Shown: positions 39,601-54,600 of the stretch, in pieces
Layout: each line of letters begins with the position of its first letter
How positions within the stretch are numbered: the stretch's first letter is position 1
Source of the DNA: Cyclina sinensis
Lineage: Eukaryota; Mollusca; Bivalvia; Venerida; Veneridae
Reading direction: 5' to 3'
Length of the DNA: 64,000 nt
Assembly (NCBI GenBank): GCA_012932295.1
Contig: JAAONU010000004.1
Span: forward strand, 13,409,911 to 13,473,910
Notes under the pieces: model-generated
What the model was told of the DNA's origin: nothing
Database searches by the model: none
What the model saw: only the letters and a program-made list of their open reading frames with translations
Translations under genes and position numbers: made by a program

Positions 39601-42600
39601 TAACAAGTCAACCATACTTTAAATATAGGCACATTTCACCACTTTAGCAACATGAAGTTATGACATACCAGGAACTTGAATTTCATAAACTTTAATCATT
39701 TCTTTACTTATACATCTATGAGCATTTGTCCATAACAAAAGCTAAAATTTCCTCTCTTTGAAATAACTGAAACTCTATTGTGAATAATTTCAATATCTAG
39801 CCGAAGTAAATGTGTTGAATTTTTTTCTTGAATGACCATAATCACTGTAGTTGCATTTATTTTGAGTACATATGTATAATATCCACCTATATGATCTTGC
39901 ATAAAAAAATGGAGTCAACTCTTACAGGATAATAATATGTAGCTGGGGACATGTTTATAGGTGATACCTTACCTTTATTTGCTATATGGTGACCTTTACC
40001 TTTGACCCTGGGACCTCTAAGTGGGTCTGGCAGATAAAGCCCATCAAGGTGCCTAACACATGTGAAGTTATAATGCCTTGAATGGAAGCATGTTTATTTT
40101 ATGGTCAAAGTAGATATTTGCTATTTGGGGTCAAAGTGACTATGACCTTTGATACCATGACCTTTGGGTCTTGCAGGTAGTGTGCATCAAGGTACATACA
40201 TCTGTGATGTTTGAAGGCTGTGGATGGAAGGACTACTGTTTAATGTCCATTGTTAACATTTGATACTTGGAGGTCATGGTGACCTTCACCTTTGACCCCA
40301 TTACCTCTAAGTGGGTCGGGTAGACAGAGTTCATCAATAAGCATGTTTATTTTGCAGTCAAAGTAAATATTTGCTATTTGGAGTCATGGTGACCTTTGAC
40401 CCGTCACCTCTAAGTGGGTCTTGCAGGTAGAGCATATCAAGGTGCATATATTTGTGAAGTCTGAAGGCTGTGGATGGAGGGACTTCTGTTTTATGGCCAT
40501 ATTTAATATTTGGATATCATGGTGACCTTGACTTTTGACCCCATGACCTTTAAGTGCTCATCAAGGTGAATCTACATGTGAAGTTTGAAAGCTTTGGTTG
40601 GAAGCACTTTCATTTTATGGCCAAGGTTAATTTTTGCTATTTGGTGACCTTGACCTTTGATCCTGGGACCTCTAAAGGCTCTGGCAGATAGGAAACAACA
40701 AGATGCATAAATATGTGAAGTTATAATGCTTTTGATGGAAGCATGTTTATTTTATGGTCAAAGTAAATATTTGCTATTTGGGGTAACAGTGACCTTGCCA
40801 ATTTTCCCCATGACCTCAAAGTGGCTCTTTGGGGTAGAGTGTATAAAGGTCATACATCTGTGAAGTTTGAAGGATGTGGATGAAAGGAATTCTGTTCTAT
40901 GGCCAGAACTTATATTTGATATTTGAGGTCACAGTGAACTTGACCTTTGACCCCATAACCTCAAAGTTGGTCTAGTGAATGCACCGGTGAAGTTTGGAGG
41001 CTGTAGGTGGAAGGACTTCTGTGTTATGGTCAAGGTTAAAGTTTTGTGAAAAATGAACAGACAGACAGACCAAAAACAACATGTTCCCTTTGGGAGCATA
41101 AAAAAATTCTGGGGGAGGGGGATGGATGTTAAAGTACCTTCCCATCCCATGTAAGTAAATACATAAGTTCTAGGCTTTGTGCTCCCATCAGACGTTTTTT
41201 GTTATACATGTCTATGCAAAACCATGTGAACCCTGGGGTCAGGCTAATTTTCACCCAAGGGACATAATATGAATAATCTTGGTAGAAGTCTACTAGAGGA
41301 TCCTTCAAATCAAATTACTAAGCTCTGTGTCAAGCAGTTTTAGAGAAGAAGATTTTCAAAGTTTTTCCTATATAAGCCCCTGGGCGGGGCCAATATTAAC
41401 CCTGACGTCGTAATTTGGAACAACATGGTAGAGGTCCACTAGAAAATGCTACACACCAAACATCAAGACTTAATACCCAGGTTTTAAATGCATACCTTCT
41501 ACAGAGTGGTATATTTTTTTATGCAAATTATACACAAATGATTATGGTAGAGCTATTGTTAAAACCAATTTAAAATACATTTTACAAATAATACCACATT
41601 ACTAGACAGACTGCCTTCACTGAAATAAAATATGTCTGAAAGTTCACATAAACTCCACTGACATATACTTTACCAATACAGTGTGGTCATTATGTCAAGC
41701 TGACCAGTTGTATACATGATAAATTATGTACATTATATATATGAAGAAAAAGAAAGTCAGAATAATATAAAGTGAGAAATGTGAGTCACTTACATTAATA
41801 TTAACAGATTGAATTACAGGCTTATGTTGATGATTACTGTTGGACTGAAGTTTTCCACAACCTGTGCCATCTATAGGCTAGAACAAAAGGTTATAAAGCA
41901 ATTCTGATTAGAATTTTCAAGTAAATACTGTAGAATCACTCATTTTCGTGAGGGTCAAATTTTATGAACTTGTGTATTCTAGATTTTTAGCGAAATGACT
42001 TTCAAACTAAATCTAAACTTGTCACTGTGTATAGTGTGAACTACGTGAAAATAAAACCACTACAAAAAATTAGTATTCTACAGTATAAACATGTTCAAAG
42101 ACCTGCAGAGCTTTCAATTCTTTAAATTCACACATTGCTTGAAAATAACCTGAACACTGCTGGTAAAATTCAAGAAAACAAACTTAAAACTGCTTCAGTT
42201 TTTTAGTTAAAAGAAATTTTTAAAAAATTAAAATCTTTACAGGTCTACTGATATCAATATATAATAAAGGTGTCTGAAATAGTTGATTATACTACAGAAA
42301 TATATAAGCAAGTTAGCACTCTAAATATGAACAAATTAGAGCTATCAGTAAAACTGATAAATACCCCCTAACCACCGCATAGTACCTTCTCACTTCAAAT
42401 GCATATATGACCTACAAATATCTCAAGGATCAGTATCTGACTACACTTCTGTTATATGGAATACATGACAGAAAATGAGAATTTCTATAGCCTGAGGATT
42501 TCCATTTTTAGTACCACACGACAAAACTATGTGAATTTCTACATCTTGTTGACATTTAAACCACTGATTATTAATAATGTATCAATATAACTAGTGGTGG

Positions 42601-45600
42601 TGGTTTGGGGGTGGGGGTGTGAGGGGGAGTGTTTATAATAAATAACAATAATCTATTGATGTGAATTGAAAGGGATGTTTTGGATGGCAATAAACTTTGG
42701 ACAATTTGCTTTCATTTGTCCTGGAAAATAATGATGTATCTTCTAACAATGACCTACAAGTCTTAATGATATTAACAAATGTGCATACAAATGATTTATT
42801 TTGTTTACTTATAAAGTGGAATTCTGCTATGAAGACCATTTACGGATTTAATGTTTAAAATGCAAAATTTTACTGCTAAAAAAGGAAAACTGGTCAGTAA
42901 ATAAGAAAACCCAAATTGTAGGTAAAATTGCCATGGCAGAGTGGGGCTGGAAACTGCACTGCTCTGTCAATGACAGGTCTATAGTCCATGTTTAACCACT
43001 GGACCATGGAGGTTAACATGGAAGGCTATACTATTTTTAAGTATCAATAAGTATAATGCCATCTGTGAAATTTTGCTATACTATTTTTAAGTATCAATAA
43101 GTATAATGCCATCTGTGAAATTTGAATGTAATGGACTGAAAGCTTTTGAGATGGGGACAGATAAAAGAAGCAAAAATGCTTTGTAATGCTGGTATGACCA
43201 GAATTCTTTTGCTGTGCTGTTGTATGCTAGCACTGTATTTTCAATCCATTAGTTTTTGAGATGAAGTGCACACAGGACTTTTCTGTATAATATCATTCTG
43301 TATATGCAAAAATCTAAAAGTCCCATAAGCCTGTCAAAATTCAGAAGCATTTGGAAAAAAAAAATTGTGCACAATAAGCTGTTGAGCTGAACATTCTTGC
43401 AAAGTTTTGATGAATTCCAGCAAGAGGTTTTTGAGAAGAAGCACACACAAGATGTTTTCCTTACATATTCTGTATGGTGAAAAAATTCGAAGTCCCATAA
43501 CTCTGACAATATTAAAAGCACTTGAAATGCAATACATTATGCACAACAGTTACTATGCTTGATATTGAACAATCCTGTGAATTATTGGAGAATTCCAGCC
43601 AGTGTTTTCTTAAGTGCACACAAGACAGACAGCTGGCAGACAGATGGGCAGACAAGCTGATTCCAGCGTACCCCCTACAACTTTGTTGATGGGGGTAAAA
43701 TAAAGACCTTATTTTGAAAATGTAAGAAAAGCATTCCACTCCAAGACATAGGGTTGAAACTAAATCCATTAGTAGTTTCTATGTTTTATGATTTAAAGGC
43801 ACTTATAGAACTTCTTTTCTTCCACCCCTCCAAATGATTACTTTCTTTTTTTCTCATAGTGGACATAAACAATTTTAACTATTTTCACGGACCATCCAAG
43901 AGTGCTTTTTGGAGACAAACTAATTCATGAAGGAATCAAGATTAATTTTAGAATCATTCCATGCAAAGTAATACAGCTGTTCTTGACAATTTCCAGCTTA
44001 AGGCATGAAAGACTAACAGCAGGATTCCTACACTTCAGGAATATGTATATGTCATTATATATGCTTAATATTAAAGGAAGAATTTTGTTACATTTGAATC
44101 TACATAAACTGTCCAGGTTTATATAAGAGATGCATTACACGATACATTAATAGTACAACTTACAAGATCCTCATGAATAGGTGCTGTGAAATTTGGCGGC
44201 AAGGTAGCAGACTTTGGAGGAGGTGGACCCACGTTGACCGGAGGAACATTAAACTGCAGATTTTCTATCATCACAGAACGCGATTTTTTAAATCGGTCAG
44301 ATACCTGTGATGCTGGCCTTGGACCTTGCACTAGGCCCTGTCCTGAGGGGAAGTCTGTCTTGCCTTCACCATCAGATGAGGGAGACTTGGCTGGACTGCT
44401 ACCTCCACTCCTCTGAAAAGAAACAGAACATTCAAGTTGAATACAACCAGCTAGTAGCTAGTTAAAGAATGGTTCCCCATTGACTGCCCTCCTGGTACAT
44501 CCTGGAATCAGGGAATAAATGTGTACAATACTGAGTGTCTCTTTTAAGCTCAGAAGGCTGGCCCTGTTAGACCCCTTTTGATTATATGATTAGTAAGTCA
44601 AAAGTCAAGGTCATTGTGAACTTGACCACAAAGACCTTGTCCAATCAATACCTAGAGATCAGATTTGGTGGGGAGGTTGGTCATGACTGGTAAATGGCCC
44701 CTATTGATTTTGATGTCAAAGTGACCTTCACCCCAAAAGCTGATCTATAGTCTTCAGACACAATAATTAACAAGCACTTTAATTTTTTTAACAACAGTTG
44801 CAAGAAGTAATTTTTACTGCATCTTAGCAATGGAAGCATTTGAGAAACTTAATTAAAGTCCCCTAACAAACTATTTTGACCTAATTATTCTGATTTATAA
44901 ATATAAGACCATTTCAAAAAAAGAGCTAATAGACTTATCTAGAGCCAGGCACTTCAGGAGCCTTTTCCTCCTACATTTTTAAAAAAGATGTGTCTTTCAT
45001 TCAATTTTAACAGTCCTTGTAAGGGTAATAGTTGAATAACTAACTGCCTGACACAGAAGGGAACAGTACAAACCGTTACCAGTCACACGAATGAGAAGAC
45101 TGTTCATTGTCTACTCTGGTTCAAAAGGCTGAAATAACTGTTAAAATTTAAATAAACAATTTCTTCTTATATCAAATGAACTAACAAAGATTATACCAAA
45201 ATTGTGTTCATTATAACCTTCTATCATATCAAATAATTCAGAGAAAGAGTTGGAGAAATTCATGCTAAAAATTCCTATATCTGTATACCAATTAATGTCA
45301 AACAGATACATGGATTAAATCTGATGGAAAACCCAAGTGCATGTTAGACATTATATACAGACAGAATGACAGGCAAAATCTAAAATAATTCCCTGACAAA
45401 AAACAACAGAATTGTTAGTTTCCGATTATTTTCATGCATCTAGTAAAGAAACAGCCTCTCAACAATATTTAAGACAGACTGTTACAAGACATGATTATGA
45501 CAAAACATACCAAAATACACTTATTTGTTGTGACAGCACTGGACTAAAATACCCACTTATATTTACTTTTCATACAAGTCTTAAGTCATTTGATTCAGCT

Positions 45601-48600
45601 CTGCAAATGTTTTCTTAGAAAACCCTTTTCATCAGAATAATTACAAAACCGAGGTTAGTTCTACAATATCAGTGCAAATTCTCAAGTTGTTTCTTTTCTC
45701 AAACTCACAGATAAACAATAGTCCCATTCAGTATGAGAGGCAAGAAATGACACATACTTCTTAAGTCAGCTGGAAAATATCTATGTGAGAAAATACTTCA
45801 AAAATTGAGCAGCTTGTTACTGCCCTTTGAGAAATGAAAACAAAAATCATGATTTCAAAAAGCCTTCAAGGGTTATGAAGGATAAAGAGAAAATGAAATT
45901 ATCATTATCATGTATGCAGAATTCTTTTAGTGAGGATATTATATGAACGGCAGTTTTGACAAGGCATCACAGAATATGCAAAGACATAGTAAATTATATG
46001 AACACAGGGGCCATAATAAATTTTCATTGCAAACTTTTGAAAATTTAAGTGAACACAGAATTTCTTTGATATATCAGAAGTCCTGTGGTTTAGTTCAGTA
46101 CTGCTGACTGACATACATGAACAAAGAAATTACCAAGAATATATATAATCCCATGGCAAGATTCGAAAGATTTCTTTATATACAAAAAGACAATTTCTTT
46201 CAAAGATAGAAAAACAGGTTATTCAGCTGAAAATCAGTTTCACAGAAAACAGTACTAGGATAAATAATATAGACAAGAAACCAGAGCAACCACTGAGCAT
46301 GTGTTGACCTTTACAAAGACAGGTCAAGGTCACAATACAAACCGGCAGTTGCCACACACTGTGCATGACCTCCCTTGATTGTCTGTAAAAGTAACTCCGA
46401 CCCTTAGAATCATGAGCTCGATACCACTGCAAAAAGGTACAATTTTTACTCATCAAGTATGTTCTATAGCCAAAGCAAAGATCTCATTACTTCTTAAATT
46501 ATATTTTATTAGGATCATAGCACATTCATAAATCATAATTTAAAACAGCTATATATTTAAGCTTATCTTAGCATAAATTGTAGTAGCCAAAATATCTATA
46601 AAATAATTGACTACTATTTCATGAAATTATCTGAAAATGACACATATTTTCACAATTTCTGGGAAAAGATTTACATGATTTTAGATGACATAAAAAATTA
46701 TCTGTGGAAAATCAGACAATAAAATTTCATGTTTCTTAGCATCAAACTAGAAAGCAAATGAATTTAAACATAATAATTTGCAAAAAAAATATTTCTTTCT
46801 ATTTTAATTCAAGCATCGTACTACGAAAGAACTTTTATCAAAAGCTGAAATGAAGATTTATATATATATCCCAGTTGTTAAAGAGAACACAGCATTTAAA
46901 CAGTAACATTACACTGTAATATCATTCCAGTACAGGCATTAAGTATATGTCTTTGTTTCATGTCAACCAAATTTTGTTGACTTTCAAACAGCTGAGGGAA
47001 AATGTTTTATCACAAAAGTATGGAATGTCATCTGATATGTTGTGTAACTTTTCTGCAGAACCATGTCGGGAGAGTGAGTGGACAGCTAAAACTTTCTATT
47101 CTTGTTTAAATAAACAAATTGACCTAAATGATCTCCCTTTAATTTCGAAGGAAACAGGAAAACTGCCCTTGACAAATGAAGTGTACAGTTTTCACACATT
47201 AAGTACCATTTTCCGACAAGACAGATCTTCAAATATGGTCATTTTATGTTTTATATCATTCATGCGCAAATGTCTACTGCATGTAGAAAACACTGTCCAT
47301 GGGTTAGCTATAAGAACAGACACTTTATTCAGATTTGTACAAAGTACATATCTACGTAATAACCTATCAAACAAACATATGGAAAAAAACATTCTTAGAA
47401 TTCAGTCTTAACCTAAATACTATATTATTAGTGTTAAAACACCATGATGGTATAACTGTTGTTGGCAAGGATATACATATATTTTTGTATTTATGAAAGA
47501 AAAAGGTTACATTAATCTATATTATCAATGATATCATTTCTAATAATCAAAGCCTTTTTTTGGTATAAAATATTGTAAGTTTACATAATTTACTTTTATA
47601 ACTAGACTTTAATGATCTAGAAATTTAAACATGTCTGTGACAATAAAATCTTTCTTAGACTATTAAATATGCATTAGTAAAATAAACAGAAACAAAGAGG
47701 CTTTCTTTTACTCTGAACATCAGTTGAACTCTGCCTCTAAAAATCGGAAAGAACTAAGTTTGAAGCTCGATACACGTGGATAGACATTTTCAAAACTGTA
47801 AGTTCACCTCACCACTTAAAACATGTGGTTTTCATTTTAAGTAGTTTTCATAAATGTTCATGAGAACCTTTTTTAAAAGCTAATTATGTGTATACAGTTG
47901 TAATACCAGGGAATACATTACAAAATGGGGATATGAAATGTTTAACTTTATGTAGTTTTTTAAAAAGATTTTTGCATGCATTTTATGTTATTATCATACA
48001 GTACAAAGATGAGACCATAAGGGTAATAAAATTGACAAGTGAAAACAAACACAATGTCAAATATATGACATAGTAAGACTTTTATCACATTCTTTGCCAT
48101 GCTAATATAATAATAATAAAAATTCTGTCTCCTAAAAGACAATTAAGTTCATTAAACAAGAAGGCCATGTTGGCTCTTTTATAGCTCACCTGCCTAACTG
48201 CAACTACTTTCATTCACACTACAAATATCTATATTCCAGGCCTTGTGGTTTCTGATGGGGCCATTTTTTATTTTTAGCCTCAGTGACCTTGACCTGAGTG
48301 ATCTAAAATCAACTCAAGGGCAGATGTCCATGGTAAATACATACCAAATATCTAAATATTGTTCAATAAATGAAGACTCAGACCAGTGGTTTGTAAGATT
48401 ATCAAAGCTGTGAAACCACTACCATGCAGACGTGGCAAAATTAGCCTATTCTGGCCACACCTCTGGAACCCATGATGGGATCAGGTTGGTTCAGGAAAAG
48501 ACAGTAGATATATTGTTTATAAATGTTTTGTGAATAACTGAATCACATGCACGCATAACACTATGACGTAAGGTAGAAAAATCTATTTAAAACATCTGTG

Positions 48601-51600
48601 ACCTTGACCCCAGTGACCTCAAACCCTACCTAGTGCTAAAAGGTCAATGCAAGGTACATACTTACCATGTATTTAAGACATCAGTCAATAAATGAAGGCT
48701 CCATAACAAAAAAGTAGAAAAATCTATTTTTAGCTTTAATGACCTTGACCTCAGTCAATGGTAGAGGGTCATGGAAAGTGCCTACAAACCAAATATCTAA
48801 ATTATCAGTTAAACCCCACCTAAAAGCTGCAAGGTACCTATATCTAAAATAAAAGTCTATAAATGAAGGCTCTATGAGATACAGTAGAAAAATGTAATGC
48901 CTGTGTGACCTCAGTGACCTTTATAAAGGCTCTATGATGAAAAGTTGGAAAGTCTATTATTAGCCTTGGTGGTCCCAGGGGCAGGGCCAATTTTGAACCC
49001 AGGGCCAAGATTTGAACCAATCCAGAAGTTTAAAAGAAGCTCAAAACAGCTTTGCTCTACTGCAAGTTACTGGAAAAGAGAGAGAGAGACAAAGAAGAAA
49101 AGAAAGATGAGTTCAATGCATAGTTTTATCTAGTCACATCAAATAAAAAAACTCTGCTCCATTGATATACAACTGACCCTATGAGGCCATCACTAAAATA
49201 AAAGCATCTACATAATACTTCCTAATATTCTGGTGGATCCACATGACTGTAAAACAATCACTTGTGTACAGTGAAAATTCACAAGGTCTGAGATAATCAT
49301 GCATGGTTTATCAACAGGCCTACTGATTGATGAAGACTTGTATGGAAATATAGCAGATTATGTTTCTTCATGCTACATCACCAGATGATATTCATGATTT
49401 CAAACCAACCTCTTGCTTTGTGGCATTGTTAATGAAAACATCTTCACCGCTGTCTTTGACAGTGAATGTCCAACCATCCGGAACATTTGTTTCAATGACT
49501 ATATTTGGCTTGCCATAGTCAACTGAGCGACTTTTACGGTTACCCCTGCCGTTATTCACTGATGTTGGTAATATAACTTCCTCATATTCACCTGAAGACC
49601 GACTTCTTTGCTATTAAAACAATTGTATAATCACTTCTACTTTTAACACTGTCATGGACTTTTTTCATAGTAACATAATTATACTATGTCACAGGTCAAA
49701 CCTTTGCGTACCTTTTTCTAACATGCTCTTTTAAAAGTAACAGTAATGAAAACAAACAAACAATCATATTAGTAGAACATACATGTAACTATCAACATGT
49801 AAACATGCATGTCTAACTCTGAACTGACACTGCTACCAGTAAAATACCTTTTTAGCATACCTTTGCATTAAGTAGAATCTCCATGACCTTCACCTATATT
49901 ATATTACATTATATTATATTATGAAATTAAACCCCAAACTCCACAACCAAGTTAAAAAATTCCCTTTCAATCATGTTTTAGAAAGGGCTGTCTGAAAATT
50001 TAAGAGACATTGTTTTCTTTTTTGGGTAGGAACCAAATTATTTTCTTACAAACAAGAAAAAATATAAACTTACTTGCATAATGCATTGTGCCTTACTAGT
50101 ATTTCACAATGAAATGTGGTTTTAGGTCCACAATAGCATAAAACCAAACAAGAGCCACTGCAAGCAGGGGCCACACTCAACTTTTTCCTATTTCCAAAGG
50201 CAAACACATCAGAGGAAGCACATTGTGGTGAATGGATTTCAAATGAAACATCATTTGGAAATATAATTATCAAATTCATCCATACATAACAAAGTTATGG
50301 CCAATTGTAAGCAACATTCAGAAATTTGACCTTAAAGGTCAAGGTCAAGTTCAGTTTAACCATCTTTGAAGGTATTGTCTAAAAGATGTCCAAGCATGAA
50401 GACACTACATCTATTAATAACAAAGATATAGCAAAGTTAAGCAATGTCAAAGTCATTTAAAGGTCAAGGTAATACTTGAATTGTTCAACAGGTTTGTTTT
50501 ATTCTCAGTGTTGTTTTGTCCCAGTATAGATCAAATCCGTCCATAAATAACAAAAATTTGGCTATTTTAGCAAAATTCAATAATTTGACCTAGCTGGTCA
50601 AGGTCATTTTAAGTTTAAGGTCATACCTGAATAATTCAACATGTAGGTTTTATCATATGTGTCATTTGGTCCAAGTATGAATCAAATCCAAATAAAATAA
50701 CTTGACCTTGAAGATCCAAGTCATTTTAAGGTCAAGGTCATACTTGTATTATTCAACCTGTCAGTTTTGTCATAAGTGTAGTTTTGTCCAAGTATTAATA
50801 AAAAAGAACGAAAAATGACGCTATGGCCAATTTTAGCAAAACTCAATAACTTCACCTTGATGGTCATGGTCATATAAAGGTCAAGGTCATACTTGAATGA
50901 TTCAACATGTCAGTTTTGTCAATAGTGTTGTTTAATCAAACCATAAATAACCAAATTATGGCCAATTTAAGCAAAATTCAATAACTTGACCTTGAATGTC
51001 AAGGTCATCAAGGTCAAGGTCATACTTTAACAAGAGATGTTTGTAAAACATTTATGCCCCGCTAGCGCCTTATCCCTTGAGGCAGCCATGAAGCTTTGAG
51101 GAGCTGGGACCAAGCGTTCTAAAGTTATTGATTGGAAACCATTTTGCCATTCAAGGACACTGTGACTATGGCCTTTGACATGTTGACCTGAAAAACTAAA
51201 GGCCTCATCTACAAGTCATGAACAAATTATATACAAAGTTTGAGGAACACGGACCCAAGCATTTTAAACTTATTCATTGGAAACCATTTTGCTTTTCAAG
51301 GTCACTGTGACTTTTGACCCAATGACCAGGAAAACAATAGTTGTTATCTACTGATCATGACAAACCTACATACTTAGTCTGAAAAACCTGAGCCCAAGGA
51401 TTCCCTATATATTAAGCAGAAACTGTTTTGCTTTCCGAGATTACTGTGACCTTGACCTTTGACCTAATAACACTAAACACTCCAGGGGTCATCTAATTGT
51501 CATGAACAACCTACCTATGAAGTTTTGAGGTGCTTGGCCCAAGCCTTCTAAAGTAATTGATCAGACACTAATTTGAAACACAAGGTCACTGTGACACTGA

Positions 51601-54600
51601 CTTTTGTCCTGAAAAGCTATAGGGCTCATCTAATGGTCATGGCCAACCTATGTACAAAGATTGGGGAATCTGGGTCAAAGCATTCTGTTGTTATTAATTG
51701 GAAATTATTTTGCTTTTCAAGGTCAATGTGACCTTGGCCTTTGACCTGGTAAACTGAAAAACTAAAAGGGTCATCTACAAGTCATGACCAACCTACATAC
51801 TAAGTTTGAAGAACCTGGGACCAAGAGTTCCACAGTTATTGAACTGAAACTGTTTTGCTGTTCAAGCTCACCCTGACCTTGACCTTTGACCTGGTGATGA
51901 AAAAAACCACCGGGGTCATTTTCTAGTCATTAACAACCTACACACTAAGTTTGAACAACCTTGGACCAGGGATTCTATAGTTATTACTTGGAAACTGTTT
52001 TGCTTTTCAAGGACACTGTGACCTTGATTTTGACCTGGTGATGTGAAAAACTACAGGAGTCATCTAATGGTGATGATCAACCTACACACTAAGTATGAAG
52101 AACCTGGGACCAAGCCTTCTATAGTTACTGATCAGAAACTATTTTGCTTTTCAAGCTCACTGTGACCTTGACCTTTGATCTGTTGACCTGAAAAATTATA
52201 AGCGTCATCTTCTAGTCATGATCAACCAATAAACTAAGTTTCAACAACCTAGAACCAAGGGTTCTATAGTTATTGCTCGAAAACTGTTTTGCTCTTCAAG
52301 ATCACTGTCACCTTGACCTATGTAGTGGTGATCTGAAAAACTATAGAGGTCACCTACTGGTCATGACAAACCTACATACTAAGTTTATACAACCTGTGAC
52401 CAAAGGTTCTTTAGTTATTGATACGATTGATACAATACTGTTTTGCCATTCAAGGTCACTGTGACCTTCACCTTTGACCTGATGACGTAAACAAGAGGGC
52501 CATGGTTGCCCTGAATCACTCACCTGAATATGACTGCTTTTACCAAAGTTGCTATGGACCTGGTTAACTGACCCCAGATGACCCATATTGGAACTTGACC
52601 TAGAAATCACCAAAACAACCTTTCTGACAAATTTCCAGGACATTTGGACTGAAAATGTAGCCTCTAGAGTGTTTACAAAGTTTTTCAATATTTGGGCTCT
52701 GTGACCTTGTTTTTGACTCCAGATGACCCATATTCAAACTTGAGCTAGAAATCATAGAAACAACCTTTCTGGCAAATTTTCAGGTATTTTGGAATTAAAA
52801 TCTTAACTTTGGAGTGTTTTCCCATATTTGGGCTCTGTGACCTAGTTTTTGACCAAAGATGACCCATATTAGTATTTGAGCTAGAAATCATCAAAACAAC
52901 CTGTCTGACAAATGTCCAGGATATTTGGACTGTAAATGTAAACTCTGGACTGTTTAAATGGTTTTTACATTTTAGGGCCCTGTGACCTAGTTTTTGATCC
53001 CAGATGACCCATATCCAAATCTGAGCTAGAAATCATTGAAACAACCTTTCTGACAAATTTCAAGGACATTTGGACTGAAAATGTAACCTCTAGAACATTA
53101 ACAAGGTTTTTCTACTTTTTGGCCCTGTGACCTAGTTTTTGACCCCAGAAAACCCATATTCAAAACTGAGCTACAAATCATTGAAACAATCTTTCTGACA
53201 AATTTCAAGGTTATTTGGACTGAAAATGTTACCTCTAGAGTGTTAACAAGGTTTTTCCATATTTTGGGTCTGTGATCTAGTTTTTGACCCCAGATGACCC
53301 ATATTCGAGTCTGAGCTCAAAATCATTAAAACGATCTTTCTGACAAATTTCGAGAATATTTGGACAGAAAAGTAGCTTCTAGAGTGTTAACAAGTTTTTT
53401 TTCTATTTTTGAGCTCTTTGACCTAGTTTTTGACTCCAGATGACCCATATTCAAATTCGACCAAGAAATCATTGAAACAACCTTTCTGACAGATTTCCAG
53501 GACTGAAAATGTTACCTCCAGACTGTTAACAAGGTTTTTCCATATTTGGGCTATGTGACCTAGTTTTAGACCCCAGATGACCCATATTCGAACTTGAGCT
53601 AGAAATCATCAAAACCACCTTTCTGACAAATTTCTGGGATATTTTGATTGAAAATGTAACCTCTAGAGTGTTAACAAGGTTTATCTATTTGGGCTCTGTG
53701 ACCTAGTTTTTGAACCCAGATATCCCATATTCGAACCTAAGCTAGAAATCATAGAAACAACCAGTCTGACAAATTTCCAGATTATTTGGACTGAAAATGT
53801 TACCTCTCCTTGTACAAAAAAGATTTTCAAAGTTTTCACTTTATAAGCCTATGTCAAACTAATGACCCTGGGGTGGGGCCAAATTTGACCCCAGGGGTAT
53901 AATTTGAATAAACTTGGTAGAGGTCCACTAGACAATGCTACATACCAAATATCTAAGCTCTATGCCATACGGTTTCTGACAAGAAGATTTTTAAAGTTTT
54001 TCCTATATAACTCTATGTAAAACAAGTTACCCCTGGGGCGGGGCCATTTTTGACCCAGGGGCCATGATTTGAACGAACTTGGTAGAGGTCTAGACAATGC
54101 TGCACACCAAAATTCTTAACTCTAGGCTTTGTGATTTCTGACAAGAAGATTTTTAAGTTTTCCTTATATAACTCTATATCAAATCAACTGACCCCTGGGG
54201 TGGGGTCAGTTTTTACCCCAGGATCATAATTTGAACAAACTTGGTAGAGGTCCACTAGATAATGCTTCATACCAAATATCTAAGCTCCAGGCCTTGTGGT
54301 TTTAGAGAAGAAGATTTTAAAGATCCAACTTTTAAAATCTGTTTTTAGCTCCAGTGACCCAGCAAAGCAATGGACCGGAACTATTTGAACAATCTTCTTA
54401 GAGCTTCATGCAAGGAACATCCCAGGCAAGTTTCATTAAATTTCGCCCAGAATTAGAGAAGATGTTGTTTGAATGAATTGTGGACGAAGGACGGACGATA
54501 GACAGACGGACGACGGACAACCACCGACCCTAAAAGCTCACATGAGCACTATGTCAAAAATTGCTCGATCAAACTCAAAACAGAACTTGATCTAGATATT

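Noticed and set aside
45412..45618. 68-residue plus-strand frame
   Set aside because: No ATG at its start, no recognisable family and no clear splice sites.
52350..52688. 112-residue minus-strand frame
   Set aside because: It spans the boundary of two tandem-repeat elements; repeats explain it.
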